In this document: in pieces, positions 34,585-46,822 of the stretch | How the letters are laid out: each line of letters begins with the position of its first letter | How positions within the stretch are numbered: position 1 is the first letter of the stretch | Source of the DNA: Argyresthia goedartella | Lineage: Eukaryota; Arthropoda; Insecta; Lepidoptera; Argyresthiidae | Length of the DNA: 64,000 bases | Assembly (NCBI GenBank): GCA_949825045.1 | Contig: OX463814.1 | Location: 33,436,383 to 33,500,382, forward strand | Reading direction: 5' to 3' | The notes under the pieces: generated by a model | The model's input: the letters and a program-made list of their open reading frames with translations, nothing else | The model's database searches: none | Told to the model about the DNA's origin: nothing | Program-made: the position numbers and the translations under genes

Positions 34585-35655
34585 ACCAGCCAAAAAAAAG
34601 TGGCATATTCAGGCCCGGTAGCCTAGCCACCATAAATGCTTAGAAATTACCCGTGCTCAAAATAAACGTCAAATCTCATACGTTTTCGTTTTTAAACAAG
34701 TGTTAATTGTGATGTTTTGTAATGACGTAACTGTATTGTTTTATTGAGGTCAAACTTAGCTCAAAAAAAGTATTTATATTTAAAACCTCACTGCTAAGTT
34801 TTCGGTGAGAGTAATGGAAATAATGTTGCCGACAAATCCACCGAGAACGAGTACAATGAAAAGCTCTAAAAGTCTACAAGCTCATGTATAATATCATCGC
34901 CTTTATACCCCGAGTTAAGTAGGTACGAAAAGTATCTAGCTCACTGCAATAATTAATTCACGCATAGGTTCTACAACGCAGCGATTATGGAGCTACCAAC
35001 AAAGTGGACCGCAAACCTCATACCTACACAAGTATATGCCCACGTTTCTCTACGACACTTACTTATGTCACGTTACAGGATCTCAACATCGCGTCCGCTC
35101 CATAATTTATGTCCCGGGCTCACCGCGGTCGCAGCTGTTTCCCTTCACTAAGTCACTGAAACTTACTAGCTACATCTTATTATAATAATGTTTGTTTATA
35201 AACTGGTGCCGGCTAATCGGCTGCTTGCTGGTTCCGAGGAGACATTGCTCTGTGGCGCCTGTGGGAATTGAATAGCAAACTGGCTTGCGTGCAACACTTG
35301 CGCTTGAAATATGATGTAAGTTTTATCTCAGGCGTTTATGTTGTATGAGTCTATCTATGTACCTATAACCAAAGAGTATACATACACTACGTCCAATAAT
35401 TATAATACTCATTTACCTATATAGCGATTTTTTATGCGTTTATAGTTTATTGATAGAGCTACGTGGCAATCTTCTCTACTTGTTCAAGCTTAAGACGATA
35501 CCTCGTCCGTGCAAAGGTCCCCGTTACTCCAGGCGGAAAGACCTGCAGTGTGAGAAGGACGGAATCGGGAAAAAAATCATAACGTAGCGCTAAACTACAG
35601 AATATTTATTTAAAAATAAACTACGCTATTTTGTTAAAATAAGGAGATTTTGCGA
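34585..35655. other. no gene recognised
   Basis: No assignable feature. Confidence 0.45.
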
Positions 35656-35659
35656 ATAC

Positions 35660-35910
35660 ATAATTCTACATTTTGAACGCAGTTACACAATGATTAGTTA
35701 GGATTTCAGAATTACAGGAAAAAAAATCAATTTAGATGTGTTTTCGTAATTAAATTCTATCTAGAAAATTTTATCCCATCGCGTTTTCTTTTAGTGAGAA
35801 TCTTAATCAAATACTCAATAAACGTTAACCCAAAAATCAAATCCTTAGATGAATTCATGGTGGAGTAAATGGATTCGAAAAACCCCCATTTTTTTTCGTA
35901 TCACCTTATC
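35660..35910 (-). repeat. dispersed repeat R-A, copy 2
   Basis: Reverse complement of 29985-30225. Confidence 0.7.
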
Positions 35911-36660
35911 AAGTAAAAGCGTATCTATTCATTCAAGCAGACCCATGATTGTCATGGACAATTGCAATCAAGCCCAACATATCAAAGGGTTATCTTATAT
36001 TTTATAAGGCAGTTCTAACATTTAATTACCAAAGAAACGATTGTTGAATTTCTAATTCGGCCGAAAACGAGTTTGGACGACAACTCCTTAATTATTATTC
36101 ATGTTTCGCGTACCTTCGTCCTTACACTTTCTCCTTAACTTGCTTCAGAGTTTTGTAATGGAAAAACTTTTTTTAACTGCCGAAATCTCAGGGGTCGTCC
36201 ATAAATAACTGCTGTTGCAAGCTGTTACGCACGGACGGGAGTTTTGAGTTCCTTTCTTGGATTCGGGGAGCAGAGGGTCAGCCTACACGTAGGTAATTAT
36301 TTAAGAAACAATGCAATAAAACACTTTAAGGTTCGTGTTTTGTCCAATTTTTAGGGCGATAAAACTTGGAGCGCTATGGCACGGAGAGATGCAAAGATCT
36401 CCTGTAATGACGCAAATACTGTTCGGTTCAAAATAATAAATTGAAGTTTTTTAGGTAGCACCGCATTTATGGAAGGCTTTGTAAGTGTTATTTTAAAATT
36501 GGAGCGATATTTCAGGTTAGGATAAAACTTAACTTAAATAAGGTACTTTTTGATGCCTAAAGAGAGAATTATTAGTTAGGACTATGTACTTAAATCTCAA
36601 AAACAAAGTAATACACTTTTTAGTTACTTCGATATTAAGCTAAATCGACGCATAAACATT
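35911..36660. other. no gene recognised
   Basis: No assignable feature. Confidence 0.45.
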
Positions 36661-36661
36661 A

Positions 36662-36925
36662 AGGGAAATATTAAACTGCACATCAAGAATACTGATTTAC
36701 ACAGCAAATATCAGGGCAAAATGCTGCGGAAGCTTAGGTGAAGGGTAAAGGGGGTGAGCGAAGCGAAGCCCCCTTTATCTTTCGTGTTAGGTTGAACATG
36801 TAAGAACAACAAAAAATACTTGAAACATAAACTTTTAAGTACACATTATTTAAATATAAAAAGTTCTTTTGTTGACCCTTTTTTCTGTGCATATCAGTAT
36901 TATTGATGTGCGATTAAATAATAGC
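36662..36925 (+). mobile_element. MITE with TTAAACTGCACATCAA termini, second copy
   Basis: Left end ATTAAACTGCACATCAAGAA and right end ATTGATGTGCGATTAAA; same core as the 34365 copy. An extra A+T-rich segment lies between the core and the right end. Confidence 0.75.
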
Positions 36926-36929
36926 CGAA

Positions 36930-37485
36930 CATTAATTGCATGTTAAATCTGTCACTTTTCTATATTTCTCGGCCAATGGCCAATTTTCTGAGAGCTCCTA
37001 AAAAGAAAATTAATTCATTCCAAACTTGTAATTAGATGTCGTTGACGAGACATGGTTTTTACTTGTACATGCCAGTTGCCAGAAAGTTAAGCTATGCCTT
37101 TTGGAAGCTGGTTTTTCAGCTTTGTCACAGACCAAGAACCGTAATCCTTTCTCACTGTTGAAAAACTCATGACGAAGTCGAAGGGCATACAATACATATT
37201 CATACATTGATTCCCTGGAAATTTGACCTAAATTTCCAGGGTACATGTGAAGGCCAGAAGGAAGAAGAAGGCCACAAGGCAACTATGAGCTTGGGGCAAC
37301 ACTGAGGTCAACAACCGACTGAGATTTAATCTAAGTAAAATTAAAATATAAATTGTTTTCTTGTGTAATTAAACTACAATTCTAGTTCTATTTAATAGGA
37401 TAATCATAAATATACGTGTGAATATAAATAATTTATGTGAGTGACGTGTTTTTGATACAAACTGGCCAATTGTTTTTCGGTTACA
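36930..37485. other. no gene recognised; one perfect hairpin
   Basis: A 90-codon minus frame (37010-37282) has no recognised domain. It contains a perfect 12-bp hairpin: CCCTGGAAATTT (37213-37224), 5-base loop, AAATTTCCAGGG (37230-37241). Confidence 0.45.
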
Positions 37486-37708
37486 GAAATTTGTCTTTGT
37501 CATTGTTATTCTCGGTTCGGAGTGATTTCGTTCTACTTTCTGTGTATTCTAAGCGAAAACATAACATCTGGAATCTAATTTCAACCAAATAAGTCACGTA
37601 AGTGGCAATCATTTCGAACTCGGCTCAGCTGACATAACCTCAATTGGCTGACAATTATTCTGGTAGTTTGTTGACACTGATACATACTATTTTCCTTTTA
37701 TATCTATA

Positions 37709-39263
37709 ATGGGCAGTCGCATGCAGACCCGTAAAGCACGCCAAGTAGAATCTCAACTAAACCTGGCTTAAGAAGAATTAAAACTATCTGGGGAATTGTG
37801 TAGCCAGTTGACTTGTGAACGGGAGGACAATGAAAAGATATTGCTAGAAGCATTAGGTAATAATACTAAACTAAAAATCGAGCTGTCTACTTTACACTCA
37901 CAATATGAAAATGTACTTGAAGAACAAAATAGGTCAAAAATAATAATTCATGGTTTTGATCAGAGCGCTGCTGAATATGAGTTTGCTTTGAAGAGAATTT
38001 CTACCCTGGAAAAGGACCTGTCTGATTCCCACAACCAAATCACACAATTAGAAGAGGAGTCTCATGGTTCAGCAGCACAAAAATCCCAAAATCCAAAAAT
38101 TTAAGGAATTGATATTAGCGGATAAGTCGACCGGCCAAGTTTCTGTTGCATGTCTATGTGTGTGTGTGTAGAGATGTGTTCAGTGCAGTGATTGATTTGA
38201 CCATGAAGACTCAGTGGTGGGCACTGGTTCAACAAGCAGCAAAAACGCATCAAAAAGATATGTTAAAATTAAAAAACACATCACTCAAACATCAAAAAAA
38301 ATAAAATCTCATAAAAATTTCAATAAAAGTTTATATAATAACAGTAAAATAGAAATTTTGGAAATGTTTAAAATGTGTATGGCAGAGTTAGAAATTAATA
38401 AAACAAAATATGAGAAAGACCTGCAAAATCTTGAGTCTGAACTTGCCAATGTCAATGGCTGCTTGAGATCTATTACTGCCCGCTATGAAAAATCTCAAGA
38501 GGCCATCGAGGAGTACTCCCTGGCCATGGATGACCTGCTTAAACTATCTCATAGTAATCAGGAACGCTATGACTCTTTGGTGGCCAATCATTTGTGTGAC
38601 TGCCAACGTTCCTTGCAACAGCCGGAGAGACCAGCTTCAACCACGAGCCTTGAAATAAGTATCCGACCCAGGATTTCAGGGCCGCAAAAAGGCATCACAA
38701 GCAAAACTGTTATGTTTTGTGATGAAATTGGAAGAAACTTAGGCATATTATTGAATAAGTTGGGACACTTAGTCATAAATAGCTGTTTACCAAACTCCAG
38801 TTTTCATGATGTTATGCAAAAAATAACTAAGACACTTGATCTGACACCTGAATCAAACTTAATACTCATGTTTGGAAATAGGGGTGAGGTAAACAAATGG
38901 GACCTAATTAAATATTTTAAAACACTTTGCTCACTGAATGTTACCAAAATTGTTATGTTTACATTCCCATACAGTAAAAGATTGCCACAAGCTGAAAATG
39001 ATCTTAGATATAAGCTAAATATGACATTACATACAATGTCATATAATAATAGTTTGATTCATTTGATTGACTCTAACAATTATGTTAGTAATAATGTTTA
39101 TTTGACCAAAGGTAGTTACTACCTTTCAGATTTTTACAAACGACAGGTAGCTGTGTCGCTATCTTATTTTTTTAGTATTACAGCCAAGAATTTGGCTAAC
39201 CTGACTGCTTCTATTGAGCACAGACAAGGGATATTGGAAGACATTCCAAGTAATTTAAATTAG
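37709..39263 (+). pseudogene. LINE copy A ORF1 (coiled coil plus esterase-like domain)
   Basis: ATG at 37709; in-frame TAA at 37769-37771. The frame reads on to 38104, then shifts, and continues as a 349-codon frame 38214-39263. Glu/Lys/Leu-rich coiled-coil segments occupy 37796-38080 and about residues 40-130 of the second frame. Residues about 160-320 resemble the SGNH-esterase-like domain found in ORF1 of CR1-type LINEs: CDEIGRNLG (about 168) falls where the GDS block would be, FGNRG (about 219) where the GxND block would be, and a C-terminal segment (about 300) where the Asp/His block would be. The expected catalytic Ser, Asp and His are not visible. ORF1 proteins bind element RNA; the esterase role is unknown. 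Confidence 0.65.
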
Positions 39264-39337
39264 TTTTTAAGACAATAGAGGAAATCTCTAGCATACATAA
39301 GCCAATAAATATATCAAGCAAGCATAGGCGATCAAAA

Positions 39338-39773
39338 ATGTGTAATATCTTGCCCAAATTAAATAAGTCAAAAAAGTGTAATAATATCCCAATATTAAAT
39401 AATATTCAGACAAAGGGTAAGCCCCACTTAAATATTACCCATCAAAACATGCAGAGGCTACCTGGCAAAGAACTTGTATTAGAATTATTTCTTAATAATT
39501 CGGATACTGATGTTATTTGTATTACAGAACATTGGTTAAAGGAAAACATGATGTCTTTTAACATAAATAACTACAAAATTGTCAGTTGTTACAATAGAAA
39601 GACTGCTGATAGAGGTGGTTCTTTAATCTTAGTACACTAACTGTAGAAAGACAAATAGAGGTATCTTGTGTTGAGTTGGATAGCCATATTATTGTTTGTG
39701 TCTACAGACCTCCGAGAGATGAAAAAGGCCATGGCAATTTTGAAATATTCGAAAAAATTATGGAGGAAGCTCT
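39338..39773 (+). pseudogene. LINE copy A ORF2, endonuclease N-terminal part
   Basis: Starts 75 bp after the ORF1 stop. NITHQNMQ (about residue 28) and ITEHWL (residues 62-67) match the Asn/Gln and Glu motifs of AP-type endonucleases. The frame stops at 39640; the next motif, VYRPPR (about 39710), is in another frame, so there is a frameshift near 39640. It is cut at 39773 by the LTR element. The following endonuclease motif, GDLNID, appears at about 49101 on the other side. Confidence 0.8.
39770..39773. repeat. target-site duplication CTCT, left
   Basis: CTCT directly before the TGTAATGG start of the left LTR; repeated at 49047-49050 after the right LTR. Joining the flanks restores a continuous LINE endonuclease region. 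Confidence 0.9.
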
Positions 39774-41873
39774 TGTAATGGTACACGAGAGTCAGTACAT
39801 TTGATACTTCATTTAACGTGACAGAGGGCTAGCCCATCGCCGCGCTGTATTTGAATACAAGAGTCGGTTCATATAACGTTTGGGGTTTTAAGTAGCTCAG
39901 GGTAAGTTAGCAAAAAACAATGAGCCGAGCGCGTGGGATGGTTCGAAGAAGGTTACAGGTCAGGTTTTTTTGTCGAATTCCTGCGGAATGTGTAGGGATC
40001 AGAGCCGATTTGGCTGCGCGCTGAATAAATAATGAATAACTAAATAATGGAAGGTTATAATGGAACGATACGGAGAAAGCTATTATGTTGACTGCAAATA
40101 TACAATTGCGTTTGTTTGGTAAGATTTGGCGAGTTTGACATCACGAGTCTGAATATCATTCTAGTGATCTTTGTCTAGCGCGCTAGCGGTCGGGAAGGCT
40201 TAATTAATCGCAACAAGCTTTTATGGTCAGCGATCAATAGATTCTGTGTATCGGCAGTACCAAATGATTTGAGTGATAGCCAATGGTTGATTAGAAACTA
40301 TGCGTACACACAATTTGTAGAACGGCGGATCTGCATGGAAGCCATTCAGTCTCAGCGTTAAGCTACTGTGACAGTCGTCTTTCAGCAGTTCTAAACAGTT
40401 TTGGTCTGCCGTTTTACGCGTCAGAACTGGACGAATTGTGATTGCGTGTTTCAGTGGATTTTCGTGAGTGTCTGAAGCGCCGAGATATACCTCGGTTCCT
40501 ATCCTTTAAATCAACCTACCCCAAATTCCAAAACTATCCTTGGGTCGTTATATAAGAACTTGTAGGTAATTGATCTGAGTCTGAGTCTGGGCTTGGAGCG
40601 ACCCTAAATTCCTTTTTCCTTCACCATAGGGTTCCTGGATTGGCTCTTAGGATATTCGCGGGCTAATCCTCTCCTCATTCCTTTCGAGAAGCGAGTTTTG
40701 AAATTCCCACACACACAGTCATTAAACATACAAGCACATTCAAATCAAACTCAACCATTTTCTAGTGGTGTTGATAATGGACGTGGTATATAACACTAAG
40801 ATTTTAGACTAGGCTAGTCAGGAGTTTAGTTGCGGCTAAACCTAGGTTGGCAGGGCATAGGGAGACTGTTTGATCGATGAGGTTCCGCGGATGGAAATAA
40901 CAAATTCAGAACAAAGTTAAACCGGTGTCAACACAGATAACCTATCCTGTTGATATTTTGACATTTGAGTGTTGTCGGGGACGCGCGAAGAGATCAAATT
41001 ACAGTCTAAAGTTCATTGTTTAGGACCGGGAAGATTGTTTTGCTTTGCCTTGGGTCAGTTTGGATTCAAGTTGCATCTTTAAATTAAATGTAAATTTCGC
41101 TGGAGGTCTAATGTGTAGGCTGAGTCAAATATTTATGATTGGGCTTGGTCGAGGTCGTGCTGAGGTCAGTGGAATTCATAGATCGGTATTTATCGAACTA
41201 TGCACTTCGCTATGGTGAGGGTTAGATCTCCTAAAGCGCTAATGACAACGTTTCGATAACATCCAGCTCAAATTGCGCAGAGTTGAAGGTTTCAAAACGT
41301 TACGGACCTTTTGAGGTAACCGCTAGTTCAAACCCATTTCGGAAAATCAAATCGCAATTGTGTAAACCGGTCTATTCGGATCGTTATTGCCGTGAACTAA
41401 ATATATAATTGGAACCACCACAAGCCGCTACTAGCGAGCTCATGAAATATCATTGAGTACTCACGTCGTAAAACTACGACGGATATCTATACGATATCCC
41501 AAACAAATATTATAAATTCTGGTCGACCACTAAAAGAAGTTCCAAGCGCCCATATATACAAAAAATAAATAGTACCATCACACAAAATACAACAACGATC
41601 GATCTGGCGCAATACACCGCTAACTGATGCGAAATATCGGCTTGCGGGCATATATGCTTTCTCTGTCTAACTTGAAACTGTAACTTTCTGAACCAATCAT
41701 ATGTTCGACTATTGTACGCCTAACGAACTTCTCAACGAACGAAAAATTCAGACTTATCATTCTTAACTTACAAATTTTACAGCTGAATCGGGACATCTCT
41801 TTTGGGGTAGATAGAATAGACGATCATAGCTACTGATAGCGGTGGCTCGACCTTAGCCTTTAATGCCGTTACA
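39774..41873 (+). repeat. left (5') LTR, 2100 bp, lacks the TATA block
   Basis: Starts TGTAATGG and ends GCCGTTACA. Compared with the right LTR it lacks 125 bp (equivalent to 47388-47512) between CTGCATGG and AAG(C/T)CATTCAG at about 40338, the block containing TATAAATA. Near its start is the GCTAGCCCATCGCCGC module shared with dispersed repeats. Confidence 0.95.
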
Positions 41874-41880
41874 GATTTTC

Positions 41881-41898
41881 TGGTGCCGAGACCGAAGG
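41881..41898 (+). promoter_or_regulatory. candidate primer-binding site
   Basis: TGGTGCCGAGACCGAAGG begins 7 bases after the left LTR. The TGG start fits pairing with a tRNA 3' CCA end; I could not assign the tRNA. Confidence 0.6.
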
Positions 41899-42063
41899 AT
41901 ATCCTAGATATTCTATAAGAATCAAGGTCTACTGCGTTACTTTTAAAAATAACACAACGTAGAAACGATTTTAAACAGTTCAGTTTTGTAAGTAAGAAAT
42001 AAGCAACAACAAAAAAAGGGGCATTGTTTTCACAATTCTTCGGACGAGCTACGGCGGTTTATA

Positions 42064-43118
42064 ATGGGCCGGCCTAGGAAAAACGTTAGTCGGATGGTAC
42101 AAGACGACTCACTTTCGCAGACAAGTGTTTTAAATAATGAGATGGCGTCAGGACAGGTGACTCAATTGTTATCTGAAATAGTGAATAGATTAGACAGTTT
42201 GGAAAGGGGTTCTAGCACGAGTAATGCTAGTAGAACTTCGAACAGACAGACGGACAGACAGGAACTAGAGACGTTTGAACAATCGGTAGAAAAACGTCAA
42301 ACATGCATAGTGAAAATGACACAGAAGTTGCCAACATTCGATGGGCGGAGTTCGGAAAACCCGATGATTTTCTTAAGAGATTTAAAGGCTTATATTAAAG
42401 TCTCGGGAGATACTTCGAGGGCTTTGATATGGGCAACGGATAGTTTGGTAGGAATTGCAAAAGTTCGAATGAGCATATACAGCGACTCATGGCAAACCTA
42501 TTCGGATTTCGAAAAAGATTTCAGAGAGGTATTCTGGGGTGATAATGAACAGGAATTAATTAAACAAAGATTCCTAACTGCGAAGTTCGATTCCAAGAAA
42601 GGTCAAAGTATGAAGAATTCTTTGCCTCTCAATTGAATAGCATATATGAGCTTACGATACCGTTTACTGATACGGAGAAAATCAACACGATTTTCAGACA
42701 GTTGCCACGCGATATTCAGGTAGCGTTTTTTGCTAGAAAGGAACCAATGACTATACGAGATGCGGTCGAGTTCCGATTTAACGCGGTCAGTCGTAGGAAT
42801 AATTATAACGCGGGAACAAAGGCCCGAAACGAATTTGGGACGCGCGCTCGCGGTTATTTTCGCGGTAGAGGTAGACAGCCTCAGGCTAGTTTCAAGGCAA
42901 TAGGGTTCCAAAGGGGCAATGATAGTGCAGGTAATACAGAGGCAGGGCAAAGTTCAAGTGACAGGAATAATGCGATAAATCAGAATTCAAAAAACGAGTG
43001 GACTCGCGCGGGTCGTTCGCGCTCAGATATTTATTACGGTTTGGATGGACAGCCGATCAAATTGAGAAAAAACATAGACTGTATGAATTGTGTAATTTGG
43101 ATTCGAACGTGTGTGTGA
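42064..43118 (+). pseudogene. Ty3/gypsy gag
   Basis: ATG at 42064. The first frame (to 42636) has a Ser/Gln-rich N-terminus and a capsid-like helical region (KLPTFDGRSSENP about residue 89, DSWQTYSDFEKDFREVFW about residue 140). A frameshift close to 42609 moves the reading to the frame that ends at 43118. That part begins with helical sequence and turns Arg/Gly/Asn/Gln-rich (about 42835-43060), a likely nucleic-acid-binding tail. No classical CCHC zinc knuckle is seen. Gag would form the virus-like particle; this copy cannot make it full length. Confidence 0.85.
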
Positions 43119-43136
43119 ATTAATTTATTCAATTAT

Positions 43137-44549
43137 TAGCGCATAAAGCGCACGGATATGCCGTGTGTTTAGATGAAAAATCGATATCGAATTGTATAGG
43201 CCGCAATGACAGGCGTTTACATACGATATTCAGAGACGACGATTCGACTGAGTGTGGGCGCGATATATGTAGTACCTTGAAATTACCTGAGATAGATGTG
43301 CGTATTGGAAATATTGTTGTAAGGAGTTTGATTGATTCGGGCAGCGAAATCAGTGTAATTAGTCGGAGAGTGTACGATGAAGTATGCAGGCAATTGGGAA
43401 AACCGACGGAAATACCGATCCCAAGTTTGAGAATCACAGGTGCGTTTGGAGTCAGTAAGGAAAAGGTTGATAAGTTAGTTACGTTGCCATTAACAATAGG
43501 TGAATGTGTTATCGATACTCCAATGCTAGTATTAACAAGGGTGCCTAAAGATTTAATTTTAGGGTTTGATTTTATACAACAGACGCGAGCCAGTTTAATG
43601 TGTGAGGGAAATAAGAGGCTAATTATACGAAGCGCCGGGCGGATGTGTGAAATACCATTAGATACTGGCCCTAATCAGGATTCTTGCTGTTGTACAATGG
43701 GAGTACAGAACCAAGATACCAGTAGAAATATGATAGAGGAATATGTGAATAATTCATCAATACCTGTTGAACACAAAACAAAGTTATTGCCGGTGTTAAA
43801 TAAACATGCAGAACTGTTTAGCGATAGGGTGAGTCGGACAAATAAATATATACATGAGATAAAAATGAGAGATGAAACGCCTTTCGTAAAACGAAGCTAT
43901 CCCATACCGTTCGCTTATCGCGATAAAGTAACAAAACGATTGAAAGAAATGGAACAGATAGGTATTATTAGCAGGCAATCTACGGATTTCAGCAGTCCAT
44001 TGACTTGTGCACTAAAGAAGTCAGGGGAGGTTCGTATTCTGCTAGATGCGCGCCAATTAAACACGGGAATGGTTGGGGAAGTTGAAACTACACCTTTAAT
44101 GAGTGAGATATTGCAATCGGGTCGCCGGATAAATTACATAGGGGTTATTGATATCAAAGATGCGTATTTTTCTATACTATATTTTTGTATATCAAGGCAG
44201 AAGTTATGTTTACAACGTTTTACCTCAGGGGTTGAAAACCAGTGTGGGTTCATTTTCGAGTGAGATGGACTTAATCTTAGGGCCAGAGGTTAAGTCATAT
44301 TGTTTAAATTTTGTTGACGATTTGGCGATTTTAACTGAGGGTGACTTCGATCAGCATTTGTCTCAAGTGGACACGGTTCTGAGTAAATTGAAAGACGCGG
44401 GCTTCACATGCAAACTAAAAAAATGCGAGTTCGCACAAAAAAAAGTCAAGTTATTGGGGCATATTTTGTCTACACAAGGTTTGCAAATGGACCCGGACAA
44501 AATTGAAACACTTAAATTATATCCGTCACCCAGAACTGTCAGCAATTGA
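43137..44549 (+). pseudogene. Ty3/gypsy pol: protease and reverse transcriptase
   Basis: The aspartic protease active site DSGSEISV lies at about residue 58 of the frame starting at 43163. The RT follows with RILLDARQLN (about 44034), DIKDAYFS (44149-44172), then a frameshift at about 44172-44185. The next frame carries LPQGLKTS (about 44223) and FVDDLAIL (about 44311), the YxDD-type catalytic box. A second frameshift at about 44545 leads into the RNase H frame. Start codon not defined; normally expressed as a polyprotein from the element RNA. Confidence 0.9.
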
Positions 44550-46452
44550 GGGCGTTTTTGGGGTTCATAAATTACTTTAGGAGGTTTATAAAAAATTTTG
44601 GAACGTTAACACAGCCCTTATACAATTTATTACGGTCTGGAGTCAAGTTCGTCTGGAGTGCGCAGGTGCAGAGTGCTTTTGACGAGATAAAAAAACAAAT
44701 CTCAGAAAGTATAATGTTGAGTCAGCCATTGGCGGGAAAAACGTATTATGTTCAATGCGACGCCAGCGCTATAGGAATTGGGGGCTATGTTTATCAATTA
44801 GATGATTTGGGCCAGGAACGAATTATAGGGTTCTGTTCGCAGGCATTTAAGGGAGCTCAAACGAGATGGGCTATCAGTGAACAGGAAATGTATGCAGTTA
44901 TATACACTTTAAAGCGATTTGAGATATATTTGCGGGGAGAAAAAGTTATTATTAGAACTGATCATAAAAGTTTGACGTTCATTAAGTCGTGGACTTTATT
45001 GGGGGCACGCGTAACTAGGTGGGTTATGTTTTTAGAGCAATTCGATTATAACATAGAGTTTGCTCGAGGGACTGATAATCAAATTGCCGACACGCTAAGC
45101 AGGCAAATAGCGGAACCTGGAGGTATGATTGACAGTATAAATGTTCAGCCGGGAATATTCTGGTTTCAGGCATCGAATACCGCAAGTGTTATTTCGAGTT
45201 TACGGGACATTGCGAGATTACAAAGCGAAGATGAGCGGTTAAATCGAATTAGCGGTTGTATCAGACGTAGGGTGGTAGATACGGAAACGAGAGGGTTTGA
45301 TAATTACAAGCTAGTAGGTGATACATTATATTTTCACGTGCCGAAGCGGAACGTACAGTTGCTAGTAATTCCGAAATCACTACAGGAGGAACTAATTTTA
45401 CACATACATGAAGAAATAGGTCACTACGGCAGATATAAAATATTAGCACTGATGAAGGACAGATATTATTTTCTTCATATGAGTAGGGTGATTAGCACGG
45501 TGATAAGAAGTTGTGACATATGTCAAAAGGTAAAACCAAGTACTAACAATACCGTTGGTCCTTGTACACCGGTGTTGGCGGAAAAGTTGGGTGAGAAAGT
45601 TTTCTCGGACCTTTATGGGCCATTGCCCGTAGGTAAATTTGGATATCAATATATATATGTGATTCAAGACGTGTACAGTAAGGTGATAAAATTGTATCCA
45701 ATGCGGAAAGCTATAGGTAGGAGCGTGCTCGCTTGTACAAAGACATTTCATAGGGAAATACCTATCGAAACTATAATTACGGACTCAGGACCACAGTTCA
45801 TATCGAAAGTTTGGGAATTTGGTCTCAAACAGCTAGGGATTCGGGTCACTCATACGTCGGTGTATTGTCCAAATTCTAATAGCATAGAAAGAGTGAATCG
45901 CGAGCTAGGTCGACTAATTAGAACTTATTGCGGCGGAAGTAATCGTAGTTGGGTCGACGTGTTACCGGACATTGAAAGTTGCTACAATAATATCGAACAC
46001 ACAAGCACTGGCTTTGCGCATAATGAGTTAGCGTTTGGTAGGCGGGAACCGTTAACTATTGACAAGGAATTAGGCGATGAATGGTTATTAGGTCATAGTG
46101 CGCGAGATACGGAACAGGTGCGGAATGTAGCGATATAAAACTCTAAAAGTTCCAGTGAACGACGTAAGCGACAGGCAGACAAACGGCGTAAGTTAGAAGT
46201 CTATCGTATAGGTGATTATGTGAAACTTAAGACTTTTGTCTTGAACTTAAGATTTTTGTGCGTTCAAATAAAGAACATAAAATCATGCGGAAAATTTCAT
46301 TGTTGTATAAAGGGCCTTATGTTATTTCTGCAGTGGTATATCCGAACTGTTATACTTTAGTAGATCCGGTTCCAAATGAGATATTGGGTAACTACATTAC
46401 TATAAATATAGCCAGGTATTATGTGAGGACGAATAAGGGCGTAGATAAATAA
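44546..46452 (+). pseudogene. Ty3/gypsy pol: RNase H and integrase
   Basis: The 530-codon frame begins with the RT connection (FLGFINYFRRFI). RNase H has catalytic residues in QCDASAIGIGGY (about 70-81), EQEMYAVIY and RTDHKSL. The integrase has the zinc-binding HHCC (IHEEIGHYGRY about 290, CDICQ about 326), then FSDLYGPL (first Asp, about 354), ITDSGPQF (second Asp, about 412) and SIERVNRE (Glu about 35 residues on). The frame stops with TAA at 46136-46138. The integrase tail continues in the same and then a shifted frame to 46452 (LYKGPY motif), where it ends. No env-like ORF follows. Confidence 0.9.
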
Positions 46453-46812
46453 GAAAGTGTATAAAGGTTATATAATTAAGCTGTAAGCTGTAAATTTGAG
46501 TAACTACTTTGTAGATTTAAGGATCTTGCATGGTTTAGAAAGGAACAAAAAAAAAAGTATATATAGTAATACGAATTAGGATAAGTTGCGGGTAAGCGAG
46601 GTTGTATAGTTAGATAGATAAATAAGATAAGACAGGAGAGAGCTCAATCGAGTTGTGTAAATATTATATACATAATTGACAGATTCATCGGTCTGTGTAC
46701 ATGATTTGAGATGTCCGTACATATAGAGTAGATATGGACAAAGCATGGGTAGCATAGTGGTAATGAGATCCTTGCGCCATGTTTAACGGAGATAAATAGT
46801 GTCTCAAGGTCT

Positions 46813-46821
46813 GGGAGGGGG
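46813..46821 (+). promoter_or_regulatory. polypurine tract
   Basis: GGGAGGGGG, one base before the right LTR: the expected plus-strand DNA primer. Confidence 0.8.
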
Positions 46822-46822
46822 C

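Noticed and set aside
42603..43437. minus-strand frames of about 100-115 codons
   Set aside because: They are antisense shadows of the Ty3/gypsy gag and protease; no independent features.
46140..46822. envelope gene in the Ty3/gypsy element
   Set aside because: Only a short integrase tail (to 46452) and about 370 bp of A+T-rich sequence precede the purine tract; no ORF of suitable size.
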